A DNA stretch of 64,000 bases, from contig JACDOG010000002.1 of assembly GCA_017656305.1 (NCBI GenBank), positions 166,121 to 230,120 on the forward strand, written 5' to 3'. The position numbers were made by a program, and so were the translations under genes. Origin of the DNA: Thermoanaerobacteraceae bacterium (GTDB taxonomy: Bacteria > Bacillota > JADQBR01). Numbering within the stretch: position 1 is the first letter of the stretch; each line of letters starts with the position of its first letter. Shown here in pieces: positions 61,863 to 64,000 of this stretch. The notes beneath the pieces were generated by a model that searched no databases, had not been told where the DNA came from, and worked only from the letters and a program-made list of their open reading frames with translations.

Positions 61863-62558
61863 GTGAAGGCGCTGTTATTGGATTTGGATGGTACGCTGTC
61901 TCACATGGATGTGGACCGGTTTTTGCAGACTTACCTGGCTGCACTGGCGCAAAAATTTACCAGGTGGCTGGAACCGAAGGTATTTATCAAGCAGGTGATG
62001 GCGTCAACTGTGGTAATGGTAAATAACAACCAGCCGGAGAAAACTAATAAGGACGTATTTCTGGATGACTTTTTCCGGGCTACCGGGTTGGAACGGGATT
62101 TTCTCTGGCAGGAATTTTACAAATTTTATGCGGAGGAATTCAGCCAGTTCCGCAGGCTGGTAACCACCAATCCCCTGGGAAAAGAATTGGTTGCCACAGC
62201 CAGAGAAAAAGGATGGAAAGTAGTTATTGCCAGTAACCCGGTACAGCCCAAAGTTGCCATGGAGGAAAGAATTCGCTGGGGCGGATTGGACCCGGAAGAG
62301 GTGGATTTCATACCCTCCCTTGAAGAGATGCATTTCTGTAAGCCCAACCCCAGGTACTTTTTGGAACTGGCGGAAAGAGCGGGTGTGCATCCGCAGGACT
62401 GCCTCATGGTGGGAAATGATGAAAGGGAGGACCTGGCTGCGGCAAAAGCGGGCATGCGTACTTTCCTGATAACCGAAGAGCCGGATAAAAATACTGAAGC
62501 GGACTACTGTGGTCAGTTGGAAGACTTACTGGCAATGATAAAAACGGGAGAAATTTAA
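61863..62558 (+). CDS. HAD-family hydrolase
   Basis: 231 residues. Catalytic motif LLLDLDGTLSHMD (nucleophile Asp), motif II in VVIASNPVQP, and GNDEREDLAAAKAGM (motif IV region). Dephosphorylates an unidentified phosphate ester. GTG 61863 is chosen because the ATG at 61848 lies within GGGAGG. Confidence 0.9.
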   Translation: MKALLLDLDGTLSHMDVDRFLQTYLAALAQKFTRWLEPKVFIKQVMASTVVMVNNNQPEKTNKDVFLDDFFRATGLERDFLWQEFYKFYAEEFSQFRRLVTTNPLGKELVATAREKGWKVVIASNPVQPKVAMEERIRWGGLDPEEVDFIPSLEEMHFCKPNPRYFLELAERAGVHPQDCLMVGNDEREDLAAAKAGMRTFLITEEPDKNTEADYCGQLEDLLAMIKTGEI

Positions 62559-62588
62559 GATTATTTTTAACCAAAAGGAGGAGATGGG

Positions 62589-63584
62589 ATGGCAAGCTTG
62601 TTATCCCCCATAACCATCAACGGCCTGACATTGAAGAACCGTATTGTCATGCCGCCCATGGCAACCAACAGTTCCACTCTTGAAGGGGAACTTACCGAGG
62701 AAGGCATCAAGCATTACCTGGATAGAACCGAGGGGGTAGGCCTGGTAATAGCCGAACATGCCTACATAACACTGCAGGGCCGTTTTACCGAAAGACAGCT
62801 GGGGATTTATGACGACAGCCTGCTGCCGCCGCTGACTGAACTTGTGGAAAAAGTACACCAGAAAGGAGCGAAAATCGGCATTCAAATTACCCATGCTGGC
62901 AGCAGGGCAAAATCGGAAATTATCGGGGAAAGACCGGTTGCCCCTTCCCCCGTGGTACATCCCATGGGAGGGGAACCGCCTGTGGAGTTATCAGAAGATG
63001 ATTTAAACAGGCTGCAGGAGTTATTTGTCCGGGCAGCGGTTCGGGCGAAAAAAGCAGGTTTTGATATGGTGGAAATTCACGGGGCCCACGGGTATTTGCT
63101 GGGCCAGTTTATATCACCTTTGACCAACAAGCGTCAGGACCGGTACGGTGGCGACCTGGACGGCCGCTGCCGCTTTCCGGTGGCCGTGGTGCAAGCTGTG
63201 CGGCAGGCGTTGGGGGAAGATTTCCCTCTCTTTTACCGCTTAGGTGCCGATGACCGTATGGAGGGTGGACTGACACCCGCGGAGGCTGCAGAGGTAGCGG
63301 TCAGGTTGGTCCAGGCGGGAGTTGACTGCATCGACCTATCCGGCAATCATTGTGGCTATCTGGTAGATGGTGAGCAGGGTTATTTCGTCTATCTGGCGGA
63401 AGCAGTCAAGCCAAAGGTAAGTGTCCCGGTTCTGGTGACCGGGGGTATTTATGACCCGTATTTTGCCGATGAGCTTGTGCGGCAGGGAAAAACCGATTTG
63501 GTAGGAGTGGGCAGAACCATGCTGCGGGAGCCCAACTGGGCCCAGCAGGCGGTTTCCAAACTGGCAGGTGACAGCGATGGGTGA
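62589..63584 (+). CDS. NADH:flavin oxidoreductase, Old Yellow Enzyme family
   Basis: 331-residue FMN TIM barrel. [13 protein letters not shown] at the start, [10 protein letters not shown] (substrate His), [28 protein letters not shown] and [10 protein letters not shown] near the end. No C-terminal Fe-S or FAD domains, so it is a simple OYE rather than a dienoyl-CoA reductase. Reduces activated double bonds with NAD(P)H. ATG 62589 after AAGGAGGAG. Its end overlaps hslO. Confidence 0.92.
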   Translation: MASLLSPITINGLTLKNRIVMPPMATNSSTLEGELTEEGIKHYLDRTEGVGLVIAEHAYITLQGRFTERQLGIYDDSLLPPLTELVEKVHQKGAKIGIQITHAGSRAKSEIIGERPVAPSPVVHPMGGEPPVELSEDDLNRLQELFVRAAVRAKKAGFDMVEIHGAHGYLLGQFISPLTNKRQDRYGGDLDGRCRFPVAVVQAVRQALGEDFPLFYRLGADDRMEGGLTPAEAAEVAVRLVQAGVDCIDLSGNHCGYLVDGEQGYFVYLAEAVKPKVSVPVLVTGGIYDPYFADELVRQGKTDLVGVGRTMLREPNWAQQAVSKLAGDSDG

Positions 63585-64000
63585 CCATTTGCTGCGCGCT
63601 ACGGCCCAGGGTCAAATTAGAATGCTGGCGGCGGTGACCACTGACCTGGTTAATGAGGCCCAGCGGCGCCACAAAACATTACCCACGGCCACTGCTGCTC
63701 TGGGTAGGGTGCTGACGGCGGCAGTGATGATGGGGGCCACCTTAAAAGGAGAGGAAACGCTGACCCTGCGCGTCATGGGTGACGGGCCCCTGGGAACTCT
63801 GGTGGCTGTGGCTAATGCCCGTGGCAGGGTGAAGGGATATGTGCAGAATCCCCGGGTTCACCTGCCCCTGCGGGAAACGGACGGGAAATTGGATGTGGGC
63901 CGGGCAGTGGGTAAAAACGGCATGCTGCATGTTGCCAAGGATTTATCTCTGAAAGAGCCGTATACCGGCAGCGTGCCCCTGGTAAGCGGGGAAATAGGTG
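63577..64000 (+). CDS. hslO: Hsp33 redox chaperone, 3' end beyond the window
   Basis: First 141 residues: [58 protein letters not shown] and [18 protein letters not shown] are typical of the Hsp33 N-terminal domain. This chaperone is switched on by oxidation of C-terminal zinc cysteines, which lie outside the window. ATG 63577 overlaps the OYE stop by 8 bases. Confidence 0.93.
   Translation, partial: MGDHLLRATAQGQIRMLAAVTTDLVNEAQRRHKTLPTATAALGRVLTAAVMMGATLKGEETLTLRVMGDGPLGTLVAVANARGRVKGYVQNPRVHLPLRETDGKLDVGRAVGKNGMLHVAKDLSLKEPYTGSVPLVSGEIG

Overview
The window reads as a chromosome segment of an anaerobic, endospore-forming Gram-positive bacterium of the Clostridia. Peptococcaceae in the Thermincola/Desulfotomaculum range is my inference from gene content, not a measured placement. 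Supporting points are a complete clostridial division and cell wall cluster followed directly by spoIIGA-sigE-sigG-spoIIR, a class III (oxygen-free) ribonucleotide reductase, mDAP-type MurE, a T-box before ileS, frequent GTG and TTG starts behind strong AGGAGG sites, and genes resembling cytochrome c maturation factors. Almost all genes lie on the + strand.

Region 1 (1-12.5 kb) is accessory and metabolic. It holds a ResE/PhoR-like sensor kinase cut by the left edge, then a short operon (MerT-like membrane protein, rhodanese lipoprotein, FmdB zinc ribbon), a TPR protein and a CcmH-like protein, a small coiled-coil/ferredoxin/thioredoxin group, a ROK kinase-MoaD-class II aldolase run, dihydrolipoamide dehydrogenase, a UROD/MetE-like protein, a small-multidrug-export family protein and a PHP phosphoesterase. 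The most striking observation of the window is here. The MerT-like gene (1784-2095) is continuous only if an in-frame TGA at codon 21 is read through. That TGA sits in a C-x-x-U arrangement where MerT proteins carry their vicinal cysteines, and a hairpin with a GGGUU loop and a bulged U lies at the right distance downstream. It is a strong candidate selenoprotein.

Region 2 (12.6-31.8 kb) is the mra/dcw cluster: mraZ, rsmH, ftsL, a PASTA-carrying class B PBP, murE, murF, mraY, murD, a SEDS protein, murG, murC, murB, murA, ftsQ, ftsA, ftsZ. MraZ-type operator repeats precede mraZ, and a MITE-like repeat lies between rsmH and ftsL.

Region 3 (31.9-39.4 kb) has a decayed transposase, DoxX and quinone reductase genes and an ECF sigma factor split into two overlapping frames. 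These are followed by the sporulation block spoIIGA, sigE, sigG, spoIIR and ylmC.

Region 4 (39.4-45.1 kb) has nrdR-nrdD-nrdG behind a promoter carrying two phased NrdR boxes, a candidate small RNA with its own promoter and terminator, and a convergent NarL/DesK-type two-component system.

Region 5 (45.1-64 kb) is the ylm block (pgeF, unknown, HlyD-like, ylmE, sepF, proC, ylmG, ylmH, divIVA, yggU), then T-box-ileS, gcvH, pduL, ACT/UPF0210 genes, nitroreductase, a DksA/TraR-type protein, lspA-rluD, a HAD hydrolase, an Old Yellow Enzyme-type reductase and the start of hslO, which runs off the right edge. No tRNA, rRNA or CRISPR array was recognised.
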